From Puccinellia tenuiflora (taxonomy: Eukaryota; Streptophyta; Magnoliopsida; Poales; Poaceae), in contig QRDG01002503.1 of NCBI GenBank assembly GCA_012064385.1, positions 186,001 through 250,000 of the forward strand: 64,000 nucleotides of DNA. The letters are read 5' to 3'. Numbering within the stretch: position 1 is the first letter of the stretch; each line of letters opens with the position of its first letter. Shown here one piece after another: positions 21,988-32,824 of this stretch. Below the pieces are notes generated by a model. That model had not been told where the DNA came from and did not search any database. It was given only the letters and a program-made list of their open reading frames with translations. Position numbers and translations under genes: made by a program.

Positions 21988-24009
21988 CCTGCTGTAACGC
22001 CCCCCGGATCGGTACTATGTAGACTTAGCAATTTCCACCAAATCCGCATAATAACGATCCTAGGACGCCCACCAGGCATAACGTGCACGTCGCAACACAC
22101 ACGTTATGCGGGTGGAATTGTGATAACATTACAATAGTTCTCAACGGAACCCACAAAAGAACATATATACAACAACGACTCACCGAGTCAAGAATACAAA
22201 AGATACATTACAAAGATCCAAACAACAGCGGAAGCGAATCCTATCCGGCTACGGATAAGAATACAAATGTGGACTAAGAGTCCTGAAGATAAATGAGGCA
22301 CCATAACCCTGCCCAGGCCAAGCCGGCAGGATTCCCAAGCTAACGTCGTCACACTTCATACCTGTTGGCTGCCATGGAATAGCAGCCCCAAAGGGGTCAG
22401 TACTATGAAGTACTGACAAGTAATATTCACAAGATATCAAAGCTGAATTCCGAGGAAAGGGGTTAGCGATTGAGGCGGCAGCAAGCAGCACTATCAACTA
22501 ATAGAGACACGCTACAAACTTTCGTCTAACAGAGACAAGATAAGAGAGCGCATAAGGAACCAACTATACTAACATCAAACATAACCCAGCTGATTCATTA
22601 CCAGCCCGTTTATCCCACGATTAGCAAGCCCAAAGGCACTCACACAGTTGGCAATTTTATAGGTTATTATTGAAGTAGCTCTATCTTACTAATCAACTTA
22701 TTATCATTAAGTGTAAGTTGTCTATGATCTTGTTAGCCAGCACATTTCACCAAGTCGTCCATAACCGCGGACACGGCTTTTCGAAAAGATTTAACCCTGC
22801 AGGGGTACACAAATGTAACCACACGCACTTCAACCCTTGTTACCATGCAATTAGCACACTTCCGGGGTATGCTGGCAGGGTATCCGATGCTACACTTTCC
22901 TTCACTACCACACAAGTCCAGGGAACCACCTAGCTAGGTCTTGCCCACCTTGAAAGTACGGCCGAAGCTCCGAGGTGGACCTAACCATTTGCGCCTATGG
23001 CTAGGTGACACAGACTACCATGAGCTGGTCACTTCGCATCATACCGCAAGCCCTACCGTAAGTAACCATCACGTATAAGTCCCGGAGGCGTCCCATCCGT
23101 ACCTGCATCACAAATAAATAAAGTGTCGTGCAAATGGAAACACCCGAACTACTTGTGGCGCCCTGGACAAGGCTTCGGATCCGGTACTGGGTCGAGGGGA
23201 GTCCCATTTCCTCCCACATGTGGGTAGTGTGCTCAGTCTTGGATCAGAGGACAAGAACTCGGGTCCTAGGCGACACTAGCAGAACAAATCACCACGATTG
23301 GCCTTCCGCCGGTGCCTTATCATTATTAATTATTCTCATCGCCAAACATTAAAGATTATCATGTGAATTTAACCCAACTACCATATTAAAGCATAACTAG
23401 AACAAGACTCGAGCAAAACAACCTTAGCATGCACTACGACTCGCAAGGCCAACAAGATAAACAAGCTACAGGGCAATAGGAAGTGGGGGTGGGGCATATC
23501 ATGGCTGCAAGGTAAACATGCAAATAGGATCGAGACACAAGCATCGCAATATAAGGCTAGCAAGGAACAAAAGATAGGAGGTGTAAGAGACAGAAAACGA
23601 GCAAAGATAGCAAGTGAGTATCACTTGCCTGCATTCTGGTAGAGGTAGCAGAACCTGTCGTTAGTCACATCAACTCATCGTCCTATTCCCGAAGAAGCAA
23701 CGAACACCGAAAACACAAAAGATGCATTTTACTTCTACGGCAAAAGAAGCGGCATGTTGATGACATGATGCATGACAAATTAATGGTGTTCCAATTTTAT
23801 CCCCCAACACATGGCCAATCATTTTAAATGGGATCGATGCACGGTATAGATGCACCGGACAAACCCCATAATTAAGTTGATTTAGTTCGACTAAATGGAT
23901 AAAGTGCATTGTTAGTTAATGATGCATGATTTTATAAGATATGGATATATATGGCATATAGGGGTTTAGGGTTGGGGTCACACATCGGATCGAGGATCTC
24001 CGGATTCGG

Positions 24010-24100
24010 AACCGTCGTCTTCGGGTCGTAGTCGAAGTAGTCGTCGTAGTCAAAGTAGTCGAGGTAGTCGACGTCGTGGAAGTAGTCGTACTCGGGTCGA
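24010..24100. repeat. Degenerate GTAGTCGAA/GTAGTCGTC minisatellite
   Basis: GTAGTCG-type units recur about every 9-12 bases (for example GTAGTCGAAGTAGTCGTCG). On the minus strand this reads as a short Thr/Ser repeat, which is an artefact of the repeat. Confidence 0.75.
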
Positions 24101-24299
24101 CGTCATGGCGGACCATGGCGTTCCGGGCTTCGGGGTCATCGGGGTTCCACGGCATCAGGGTACTCGGACACTGGTCTTCTCGGACACGCATGAAGGCGGC
24201 CGTCACACAACACAAACGAAGAACTTGGCGCGTCGTCGTTCACACGTCGGGGAAGATCTTCTCGTATCATGTCCATGGTCGTCGGGGCTCGGCCTTCAC

Positions 24300-24600
24300 G
24301 GTGCTTTACGACGGGAAAACGGAGAACTTGGCATCGGGGAGGCTTCACGACGGGAACGGGGAACTCCGGTTCACGACGGGAATGGCTTCACGACGGGAAC
24401 GTAAGCGGGAACTTGCGGGTTCCCGTCGGGAAACATCGGGGAACATCGGGAAACGGAGACGGGGAAACACTTCACGACGGGAAACAACGTCGGGAAGCAC
24501 CGGGGAACACATCGGGGAAACACCGGGGAACTCATCGGGGACGGACGGGTCGGGGACGGGAACAGGAAGCGGCCGTCGGGAACATCCGGCTCCGGGAACG
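24300..24600. repeat. GACGGGAA / ATCGGGGAAC repeat cluster
   Basis: Many near-copies of CGACGGGAA, ATCGGGGAAC and ACCGGGGAAC are packed into about 300 bases inside the solo LTR. Spacing is irregular, so it is a degenerate array and not a perfect tandem repeat. Confidence 0.75.
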
Positions 24601-25762
24601 ACCGTCGGAGACGGAAGAAAGCACACGGGCAGGAGGCACACACAGGCACGGGGAGGGAAACGGGGAGCAGCAGCAACACGGCACGGCGACGGGGTACGAC
24701 CGTCGGGGACGGCAGCAGCACAGCAGCAGCACACAGCAAGGATGGCAGCACCACGGGGCAGCACGGCAACGGCGTCCATGGTGCGGGGGAAGAAGGAGCA
24801 GGGGGTGGAGGAGCAGGTGGCGGCCGGGGAAGGGAGGAGCTCCGGGCCCGGGGCGAGCAGCAGGGCCAAGCATCGGAGGGGATGGGGCGCCGGCAGGAGG
24901 AGGAGAGCAGGGGAGGCCGGAGCTGGAGGGGACGGCCGACGTGGGATCGAGGGGAGGAGGGCGCGGGCCGGCCTGGAGCAGGGCGGCCACGGAGCAGGGG
25001 AGAGCCGGCCGGACGCGGCTCGGCCGGAGCCCGGCGAAGGAGAAGCCGGCGGCGCCTAGGAGGTCGAGCTCGAGGTGGGGACGAGGGGCGCGGGCGGAGG
25101 CCATCGGCGAGGGAGCAGGCAAGGATGCGGCCGCCCTGGGGGAACAGGAGGAGGTTGCCGGCGGCCAGGAGGTGGCGCCGGAGGGGAGAGGTGAGGCCGT
25201 GGTGGAGGGAGGTGGGGGTCGACGTGCGGGTGGAGAGGATGAGCAGGTGCGGGTCGGGTTGGGGAAGAGAGGAAGGAGAGAAAGAGAGGTGCGGGTGAGG
25301 AGAGAGAGATAGGGAAAAGATAAGAAAAAGAAAAGAAAGGAGAGGAAGAAAAAGAAAGGGAGGGGAAAAAAAGAAAAAGAAGAGGTGGAAGGACCGTCCC
25401 GCAAAAACAGAAAAACTGGTGGAGGGTGGCTGCAAAGAAGGAGGGGGTGGGAAAGGAAAACTGCCAGGGGAAACCCTAGGGTTTGGAGGTTAGATGGGCT
25501 TGGGCCGCTTTGGGCTACTCTCTCGCATTTCTAAAAAAAATATTTTTCTTTTGCAAAACAATTTTGGCAAATAATTTTTGAAAACGGAGATGACTGTCTT
25601 GGTTAAATATTTTTCGACAATTTTAGCAAAATAAAATAGGGTTTAATAAAAATAATTTTTGTTGCCAGAAAAATGCGATGCATGATGTTGATGTCATGAT
25701 GATGAAAAAAAGAAAACAAGCAAAAATCTAAATTGGGGAAAACCCCGGGACATTACACCTGC

Positions 25763-25890
25763 TGCACCAACTGCTCGAGCAGACGCTCGTTGCGCAGGCG
25801 GTTATCCTCGATAGCCATTAGAACCTCCGCCATTGAGGGTGGCGGCGGTGCATCAGGATCACCTTGGTTACCACGACGGGCAGGAGCCAT
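25763..25890 (-). pseudogene. 5' end of the chromovirus gag gene
   Basis: ATG at 25890 opens a short Pro-rich start (GDPDAPPPPSMAEVL) and an amphipathic segment (NRLRNERLLEQLVQQ) that runs into the solo LTR target site. The coding sequence resumes at 21987. The start is chosen because it is the first ATG after the leader and agrees with the usual start of gag in this family. Confidence 0.8.
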
Positions 25891-26280
25891 TCTGAAGATT
25901 TGGAACAATGACACAGTTAGTAACCATCTCCGAACATTTAGGGTAGAGCATTAGAGTCCTTCCTGATTTAGAGAATTAAGATGGCACTAACACGAACGAA
26001 AAGATCAAACAACCACGTGTGACACCACATCAACGCGATGGTAGCAAACAGAAGTAACGGACTCGAGACATACACTGGACGGTAGGAACCCAACCCCGAG
26101 AACCTAAACTTTGACACCACGTTAAAACAAATAGAGGTAAGGTAACTCAGAGTAGAGCGAGTTGGGTAAGGAGTAAAAGAATCCCAAGAGGGTTTTCACA
26201 ACTCATTTTTAGGTTATAAATAATTTTCACGAACACTAGACTCGACATCGGCCAATAGAACGGGTTTCCATCGGCAGTCC
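25891..26280 (-). other. Leader of the chromovirus between PBS and gag
   Basis: About 390 bases lie between the primer-binding site and the gag start on the minus strand. No gene is seen. The region would hold packaging signals in an active element. Confidence 0.6.
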
Positions 26281-26294
26281 TGCTCTGATACCAA
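26281..26294 (-). other. Primer-binding site of the chromovirus
   Basis: TGGTATCAGAGCA on the minus strand, three bases inside the 5' LTR end, matches the initiator-methionine tRNA 3' end used by most grass gypsy and copia elements. Confidence 0.85.
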
Positions 26295-26296
26295 CT

Positions 26297-29200
26297 TGTA
26301 GCGCCCCGACCCCGGAATTATACAGAGAGGCTATGTAACCCACAGGCTATGCTACACAATCGAAGGGCATGGAATTACCGCTCCCACGCAACACATCGAT
26401 CGTGCCATAAACACTGGCATAGCTAGCAATGTATAATACAGAGATCAAGACGTGGAACAACTGGCACATCACAGACTCTACGACACAAAAGTTCATATAG
26501 CAACTCATATAGCAAGAAAGATACAAATTACACAACAGGGGTCACAGACCCAACAGTACATCATGCAGAAGCGAGGTATTTGTCTAATACAACAAGATCC
26601 AAAATATGGCCTAAGAGGCCTACAGATAACACTCCCAACCAGCTTGTTCCACGACGTCCCAAGCTGCCACCTGGGAACCCCAAACTACTCGTCGATGTCA
26701 ACGAAGAACCCACCTGCCTGCTCGGTGACGTCCTCCTCTGAAACAATTAATAATCAACAAAGAGAGACTGAGTACGACGTACTCGCAAGTTTAGTAGGGC
26801 GATATAGGCCCAATGATGACAAGGCTCTAAAGCTGTATAGTAGTTAATTTGCATAAAACTAATTTTCCTTTTCAAAACATGACTCATGGCATCGACTACT
26901 CAGAAGGTTTTTTGAAAGGGGATAAGATAGTAAACCTTTATCTTAGGTTCTTAATGAACCAATAGTAACCAGAAACCATCACTCATCTCCACCAAGGCAC
27001 TCCCTCGAATCACCCTCGGGGAAGTGAACCTTTTACCACACTTTGAGTTGCAACCTCTAGTTGCCAAATTTTAATTAAGATTAAGGTTTTCTATGATCTC
27101 GTAATCCGTTCCCAAGGCGTCCATAACCGCGGACACGGCTTTTCGAAAAGATTAAGCCCTGCAGGGGTGTACTAATTTACCCATTGGTACAGTCCGGCTC
27201 GCCTGATTAGCTCTCTTCCGGGGAAAGCTGGCAAGTGGCGCGGTTAAACCTTTACCTCGCATGAGACTATCCAAGGATCTTCTGTGGCGACAGGACAAGT
27301 TTATCCAGCCTATTTCAGCCCCTGCCCCCATCGCCACACCCTAAACACCACGATCCTCATCGTTTCTTTTTCCACCCACACACTCATCCGCAAATGGAAA
27401 TAGCAAACTAGAGGACCCTTGGATACGCCCGCACAAGTTATGCAGTTAGTAAGGACCCCATACCCCCACCAATGGCAGCTCGCTCAAACCTTGGTTCTAG
27501 AGACAAGAACTCGCACTTAGGGGCAAGAATGAGGCAAAACACCATCCCCGATGGCAACTCATCCAAGCCTTTTAAGCATTTTAATTTAAGTACCAAGCAT
27601 CCACCAGTCCGAACATTCCATCAATTATCATAATCATGGAAATTAAACACCGGACAATCAAGCAGTCAACTAAGCATGGCTAAGCATAACACAACAGTTA
27701 TAGATATCAGCTCCGGCCAACACATCAAACCTATGGTTCATAGGAGGGGAAAACATGTGATGGTTTAGGGGACAATGCAATTCATGGGATACTCTACATC
27801 TTGATCAAAAGTGACATTGGAATCGAATGCAATATTATGGTGGATAAAAATAGTTGTATAAAACAATAGGAAGCTATATGCCAAGAAGGTTAGGTTATCT
27901 CTTGCCTTGTTGACGGGCCTGCAAGTACGGGTCGTCGGGGAAGGTAGGGGTATCCTCGACTCCTGAATCTACCGATTCCCAAACAATCACAGAAGAACAA
28001 ATAAATAACATGAAGACAAGGTTCAATGCACAATCATGATGAAATGTCAAGTTTGTGCAATGGTATCATCATTTAAATTATCTAACAATTTAAATGGAGG
28101 GCCAAATAATTAGTGAAATTATTTGGAGGCAACCCCATATTTAACTTAGTGACCACATGGTTTATAAAATATCACATTACTAAAAAGTGGATTAAATATG
28201 CATGAACATGACATGAATAGAGAGATATTATTCTTCCGATCATTTTGATACCTCGTTTGTGATTTTCCCATTATCGATGATTAAATAGTAATTTAAAAGA
28301 TTATTTGAATTTAAATCTTTTACCCATCTAAAGATTAACATCAAAGTCATATTTGTTGTCATGATGTGATATTACCATGATTAGATAGCATTTGAATTGC
28401 TGATCGATTTGATACATCAGTTGCAAGATTTGAATTAATAGAAGTTAAATTATGATTTTCACAAGTTTTTATAGCTGGTTCGGAATTTATCCGGATTGGT
28501 CCGGAATATTCCGGATGGTCCGGAATAATCCGGGCTCAGTCCGCACCAAATCCGAGGTGACCTCAAAAAGTTTCTGTTAGGGTTTTGGAATTTTTCTGGA
28601 AAGGTCCGAAAAATTCCGGTCGACCCGGAATGGATCCGGAATAATCCGGGTGATTCCGAACGACCGATTTTCGGGCAGACTACGCCGGCGGTGGCGGCTG
28701 CGCACGGTGCGAGCATGAATGAGAGTGAGAGAGGGAGCGGGAGGATGTCTAGGAGAGAGCGGAGCTCACCAGGAGCCCTGTGGCATGGTCGGCGACGGCG
28801 GGGAAGGACGGACGGCGACGAGCGCGTTCTTGACGGTGCTCGGCCGACGCGGACAAAGACGAGGACGGCAGCGTCGATTCGAGCGACCCCGTCCCGACTC
28901 CTTGCACGGCGAGGCGGAGCGATTCCCCCGTGTCGATCTACTCGGGGAGGCTCCTAACGGCGGCTAGGTGACGGCGACGGCGTTGGCTCCACGGCGGCCC
29001 ATGCGGGGAGCTAGGTCTCGGGAGAGAGAAAGAAGAGGGGAGGGAGCAGGTGGGAATGGGTAGGGGAGCAAGTGGACGTCCCGTTCTCATCCACCAGGGA
29101 GCAGGCAGCGCGAGAGGGGAGAGAGTAGCGTGCGGCGCAGGCGAGAGAGTGGCGGCATGGCGCCAGTGTTGGCCCTGTCGCCACAGTGAGGAAGAAGAAG

Positions 29201-29747
29201 AGGAGAGAGGATGACAGGGGGGCCCACTGTCAGGTGTTTAGTCTTTTGCCCCTATTTTTCCTTCTCCATTTAAAACCAGTAGGGTTTAGGGATTTAATTA
29301 AGGCCTTGAAACAGATTTATAAATTCTGTAAAAATTCACATAAGCTCCCCATGGCATGAAGAAGCTCCACAAAAATTGGTGTTGCAAAATAGATTGTTTT
29401 GAGCAACATTTGTACATAGTGTTTGGATATGGTCAAATTTGATAAATTCCAAAATGCATTTACTTGGAGTACTTAAGCATCTTCAAAAATAATGAAAATA
29501 TTCATGGAGGCTCCCAATATATTAATGAAGCTCCCCATAATTTTATTTTGAATTTTCGGAAAGTTTGCCAAGTTGAGCAAATGCATTTGGTGTGGAGGTT
29601 TGGGAAGGTTTTTCTTCTCCCTTTTAAATGGTTTAAGATGTGGCTTGTTAAAAGTAGGAAATTCAAATGCATGCCATGATGCAAACATAAATGCAAAAGG
29701 TGGAAAAATTATTCATATTTTTCAGGTTCCAAACTAGGGCTGTTACA
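26297..29747 (-). repeat. 5' LTR of the chromovirus
   Basis: This 3451-base LTR matches 14453-18074 and is shorter mainly through a deletion of about 170 bases near 29560. It has the same GC-rich zone (28680-29220) and TCCGGA array (28477-28666). Its outer end is followed by the duplication GACGC. Confidence 0.92.
28477..28666. repeat. TCCGGA-rich array, second LTR copy
   Basis: Counterpart of 16644-16830, with several substitutions that mostly keep the TCCGGA or TTCCGG cores (for example GGAATATTCCGGATGGTCC). Confidence 0.7.
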
Positions 29748-29752
29748 GACGC

Positions 29753-29910
29753 CGCCTCCCGCAGCCGCGTGTTCAACCACATGCACCTCGGCGTAGACGT
29801 TGAGCTTGGCGTCATCACAGTCCGCGTTGCCGGAGTCGAGGTAGTCAAAGGAGGCGTTGCAGTTGCGGGTGCCGGCGTCGAAGGCCGATGGAGCCAAGCA
29901 CGTGAAAACC
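29753..29910 (-). pseudogene. Upstream part of the gag-like fragment
   Basis: On the minus strand this GC-rich segment is open and reads SAFDAGTRNCNASFDYLDSG and NVYAEVHVVEH. It continues at 14452 after removal of the chromovirus. Its other side is cut by the 3' LTR end of the family A element (29911), whose putative target duplication on this side is AAACC (29906-29910). I do not recognise the protein with confidence. Confidence 0.4.
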
Positions 29911-30693
29911 TGATGTCTACTACACGCTTCTATTCTTGTAGACTTGTTGGGCCTCCAAGCACAGAGGTTTGTAGGACAGCGGCAATTTTCCCAAGGTTTA
30001 TCGAACTCAGGGAGGTAGAGGTCAAAGATATCCCTCTCGAGCAACCCTGTAATTAAGATACAAGAAGTCTCTTGTGTCCCCAACACACCTAATACAATTG
30101 TCAGTTGTATAGGTGCACTAGTTCGGCGAAGAGATGGTAAAATGCAAGTTATATGGATGGTAAAAGGTGATTTTGTAATTCTGTAATAAAAATGGCAGCA
30201 AGCAAACAAGTGACTAAAAATGGTGTATCAATGCTTGGAAACAAGGCCTAGGGTTCATACTTTCACTAGTGACTACTCTCAACATCATTAACATAATTAA
30301 ACACATGATAGTTCCCACAAAAACACATGCATGGTAGACGTTACTCGAAGATCATTCTTTTGTGGATCAAATAGGATGAAAATTGCGTAGGGCTACGAAA
30401 AGCACACCTTAAAGTTCGTATTCCACATCTATGGACACTTCATGCTGTCACTATCCGCATCGAAAGATAGTACTAACAAACACCACAACCTATTTCTTGA
30501 ATAGTCTCTTTCTTCAATAACACAAGCATCAAGCAACCTCATGATCTATTCAATCCAACAATAATAAATAACAAACTCATGATGAATATCCCTCTAAGCT
30601 TTTATCATTAGAGTCACACACGACACCCACACTGTCACCGAGATACCGTGATCACAACAGTGACTCCTGAACTTATACTAGATAACACCACTT

Positions 30694-30916
30694 CACTAGT
30701 AGGAAAAGGGCTATAGCCGCCGGGGCCTCACTGGCGAACCTGGAAATCACATTCGCCAGCAGTAAATAGCACTGAACAGAGCACGCAATGCGCCAGTGGT
30801 AAGCGCGGGTTCCGGCAAACCCTAACGGGCCACCTACCACTGGCGAATGGTCTGAGTGGTTCGCCAGCGGTAAGGTAAGTACCGCTGGCGAACCGTCGTC
30901 CCTATTCGCCAGCGGT
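30694..30916. repeat. Left terminal and subterminal repeats of the CACTA
   Basis: After the terminal repeat the motif GGCGAACC or its complement recurs many times. GGTTCGCCAGCGGTA (30858-30872) and TACCGCTGGCGAACC (30880-30894) form a perfect 15-base inverted repeat with a 7-base spacer. Such motifs are known to be transposase-binding sites in the family. Confidence 0.85.
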
Positions 30917-30921
30917 AGTTA

Positions 30922-31182
30922 GTGTACATAGCTGCCGCGGTCGAGCTCGATCCCATCCCCACCCGGCCTTTTTCCTCTCTCACACACGCGCCCGCGCGCC
31001 ATACGTCGCGCCCCGTCACCCTCTCCCCGTCGCCGCCGCCGCCGTCCTCCTCTCCCCGTCGCCGTCCTCTTCTCCCTGTCACCGCCGCCGTCCTCCTCTT
31101 CCCGTCGCCGCCGCCGCCGCTGTCCTCCTCTCCTCATCGCCACCACCGCCTCGTCGAGCATGTACGCCATCAAGCAAGCAAG
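30922..31182 (+). other. Probable leader exon of the CACTA transcript
   Basis: A GC-rich, pyrimidine-rich stretch (repeated CTCCTCTCCCCGTCGCCG) ends in AAGCAAG followed by GTGAGC, a good splice donor (GT at 31183-31184). The first ATG (31160) would give only a short upstream frame. The frame open across this exon lacks an ATG but is in phase with the frame at 32923. I read it as an untranslated leader exon. Confidence 0.5.
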
Positions 31183-31771
31183 GTGAGCATATTTCCTCTC
31201 CCTCCTCCTCTCCCTCCTTGCCCTTCTTGGTGTTCAAATCTGCAGTTTGTTTTTTAGTTAGTGGTCCGAAATTAGTTAAATCTACAGTTTGTTTGTTTAT
31301 CAGTGGTCCGAAATTAGTTAAATCTGCAGCCATATGTGACTGTCTATCCCTACAATTTGTTTGTTTATACCATGATGTTGTATTTTAGATGGAAAATGGC
31401 AAATCTGTCAAATCTGGGAAGGCTGTTTGGGATGCCTTTGCATCTGTCTTTCCTTAGAATTATTTGAACTCTGTATGCTCTCATTGATATCCACGCTTAT
31501 TTCTATTTGAGTTGTAATCAACTAAAAAAATAACCTCCGATTTGTATTGTAATATTTATTAGCACTTCTTTCTATTTGTGTGTGTATGGGCAGATGCTTT
31601 GTTCTACAATTTGTCTTAGCATGCTCCTGCATGCCATTATGTTAGCATTTTTTCCAACTTCAAATAATTGTAAATAATGTTTTATTACATTGCTTTATTA
31701 TGATCGATGAGCTATTTAGGGTTGCTTGTGTGTGTGCCGATGATTAAAAATGTTGTGGCACTATGTGGTAA

Positions 31772-31851
31772 CCCTGAAGGTCTGCGGAGCCTTGTGGTAT
31801 GCACAAGTACAAGTCCTGTGCATCCTACTTGGCTCCGCCGATCCTTCAGGG
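31772..31851 (+). ncRNA. Candidate small-RNA hairpin, unit 1
   Basis: Two arms of 36 bases (31772-31807, 31816-31851) surround an 8-base loop. Outer stem: CCCTGAAGGTCTGCGGAGCC against GGCTCCGCCGATCCTTCAGG. Inner stem: ATGCACA against TGTGCAT. There are a few mismatches and one bulge, as in plant microRNA precursors. Confidence 0.55.
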
Positions 31852-31966
31852 CTACTAATTGTGTGTCCGACCTAAGTATGAGGCGCAAAATCTAAGTCAT
31901 TTTTATTTTGGTATGTCTGTTTATTCGAAAGCCGATGATTAAAATGTTGTGGCACTAGGTTGTAGG

Positions 31967-32045
31967 CCTGCAGGTCTTGTGAGCCTTGTGATATGCACAG
32001 GTACCAAGTCTTGTGCATCATACTTGGCTCACCAAATCCTGCAGG
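31967..32045 (+). ncRNA. Candidate small-RNA hairpin, unit 2
   Basis: The outer stem pairs CCTGCAGGTCTTGTGAGCC with GGCTCACCAAATCCTGCAGG. The loop is TACCAAGT. It is nearly the same as unit 3 but with extra mismatches in the middle of the stem. Confidence 0.55.
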
Positions 32046-32158
32046 TCTACTTGTGTGTCCGACCTAAAAATGAGGCGCAAAATCTAAGTCATTTTTATTT
32101 TGTTTTGTCTGTTTCTTCGAAAGCCGATGATTAAAATGTTCTGACACTAGGTTGTAGG

Positions 32159-32237
32159 CCTGCAGGTCTTGTGAGCCTTGTGATATGCACAAGTACCAAG
32201 TCTTGTGCATCATACTTGGCTCACAAGATCCTGCAGG
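32159..32237 (+). ncRNA. Candidate small-RNA hairpin, unit 3
   Basis: The outer stem pairs CCTGCAGGTCTTGTGAGCC with GGCTCACAAGATCCTGCAGG, almost perfectly apart from one bulged base. The inner stem closes with CACAAG and CTTGTG. This is the best-paired unit. Confidence 0.6.
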
Positions 32238-32345
32238 TCTACTTGTGTGTCCGACCTAAGTATGAGGCGCAAAATCTAAGTCATTTTTATTTTGTTTTGT
32301 CTTTTTCTTCTAAGCCGATGATTAAAATGTTGTGACACTGTATGA

Positions 32346-32429
32346 TTCAGGGAGGAGCTAGTGAACCTTGTGATATGCACAAATAAACATTTTGTGCATC
32401 CTACTTGGTTCACTTGCTCCGTCTTTGAA
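32346..32429 (+). ncRNA. Candidate small-RNA hairpin, unit 4
   Basis: The outer stem pairs GGAGCTAGTGAACC with GGTTCACTTGCTCC. The inner stem is TGCACAAA against TTTGTGCA with a 6-base loop. The distal end (TTCAGGGA and GTCTTTGAA) pairs less well. Confidence 0.55.
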
Positions 32430-32533
32430 ATGTGTGTCCAATTTAAATATGTATGAGGCACAAATCCGAAATCATTTTGTTTTTTCTCTCTCTTTCCGAA
32501 TGCCGATGATTAAAATGTTGTGGCACACTATGT

Positions 32534-32627
32534 GATTCAGGGAGGTGCTAGCGGACCTTGTGATATGCACAAATAAATATCTTGTGCATACTCTTACTTG
32601 GTCCGCTTGCCCGGCCCGTTCCTGATC
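32534..32627 (+). ncRNA. Candidate small-RNA hairpin, unit 5
   Basis: The stem includes GATTCAGG against CCTGATC and GCTAGCGGACC against GGTCCGCTTGC. The 3' arm has a few inserted bases. The loop region resembles unit 4. Confidence 0.5.
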
Positions 32628-32723
32628 AATGTGTGTCGAATCAATGTATGAGGCATAAACTCGAATCATTTTGTTTCTTCTCTATGAATTGACAAAGCCG
32701 ATGATTTAAACTATGCCATGGTA

Positions 32724-32824
32724 AAGGCAAGGAGAGTGTCTACAAAGCCTTGTAGTATATACAATTGGAGTGTTTGTATTAATACATGGTCTTGTAGACA
32801 CTCTTTTTGCCTTGTTTTGCACGG
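32724..32824 (+). ncRNA. Candidate small-RNA hairpin, unit 6
   Basis: The stem pairs AAGGCAAGGAGAGTGTCTAC with GTAGACACTCTTTTTGCCTT over about 20 bases with two mismatches, then a longer, less regular inner part. Both arms differ from the other units throughout, and the loop is also drifted. Confidence 0.55.

Larger units (their letters stand above)
21993..25757 (-). mobile_element. Solo LTR of a second Tekay-type element, nested in gag
   Basis: A 3765-base LTR opens TGTAACGCCCC and closes GACATTACA on the plus strand and is flanked by perfect duplications CCTGC (21988-21992, 25758-25762). By analogy with the host element the sense strand is minus (TGTAATGTCCC start). No internal region is present, so this is a solo LTR formed by LTR recombination. 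It includes an AT-rich half (22000-23950), a repeat-rich and GC-rich zone (24000-25300), a purine-rich tract (25280-25390) and an AT-rich end. It is not closely similar to the host LTR. Long frames on both strands at 24076-25435 are products of GC-rich repeats. Confidence 0.9.
14453..29747 (-). mobile_element. Tekay/Del-type gypsy chromovirus, near full length
   Basis: The element is 15.3 kb including a nested solo LTR. Both long LTRs are present, opening and closing TGTA...TACA, with 5-base target duplications GACGC at 14448-14452 and 29748-29752. In sense (minus) order it has 5' LTR (26297-29747), methionine-type PBS, leader, gag-protease, reverse transcriptase, RNase H, integrase, chromodomain, polypurine tract and 3' LTR (14453-18074). 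Gag is split by a solo LTR, and pol has stops, frameshifts and deletions, so it is defective. The two LTRs differ at many positions by eye, plus an indel of about 170 bases near 17740-17900, so the insertion is clearly older than the copia at 40568. Confidence 0.92.

Noticed and set aside
24076..25435. Frames of 290-354 codons on both strands in GC-rich sequence
   Set aside because: They overlap each other in several frames, have repeat-like composition (Gly/Arg or Pro/Ser), and lie entirely inside a solo LTR. No domain is visible.
26281..26294. tRNA gene fragment
   Set aside because: The match to methionine tRNA is only the short primer-binding site next to the LTR. No tRNA fold is present; the same holds at 52117 and 54268.
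30709..30920. Foldback element or independent MITE
   Set aside because: The inverted motifs are subterminal repeats of the CACTA element, with matching repeats at its other end.
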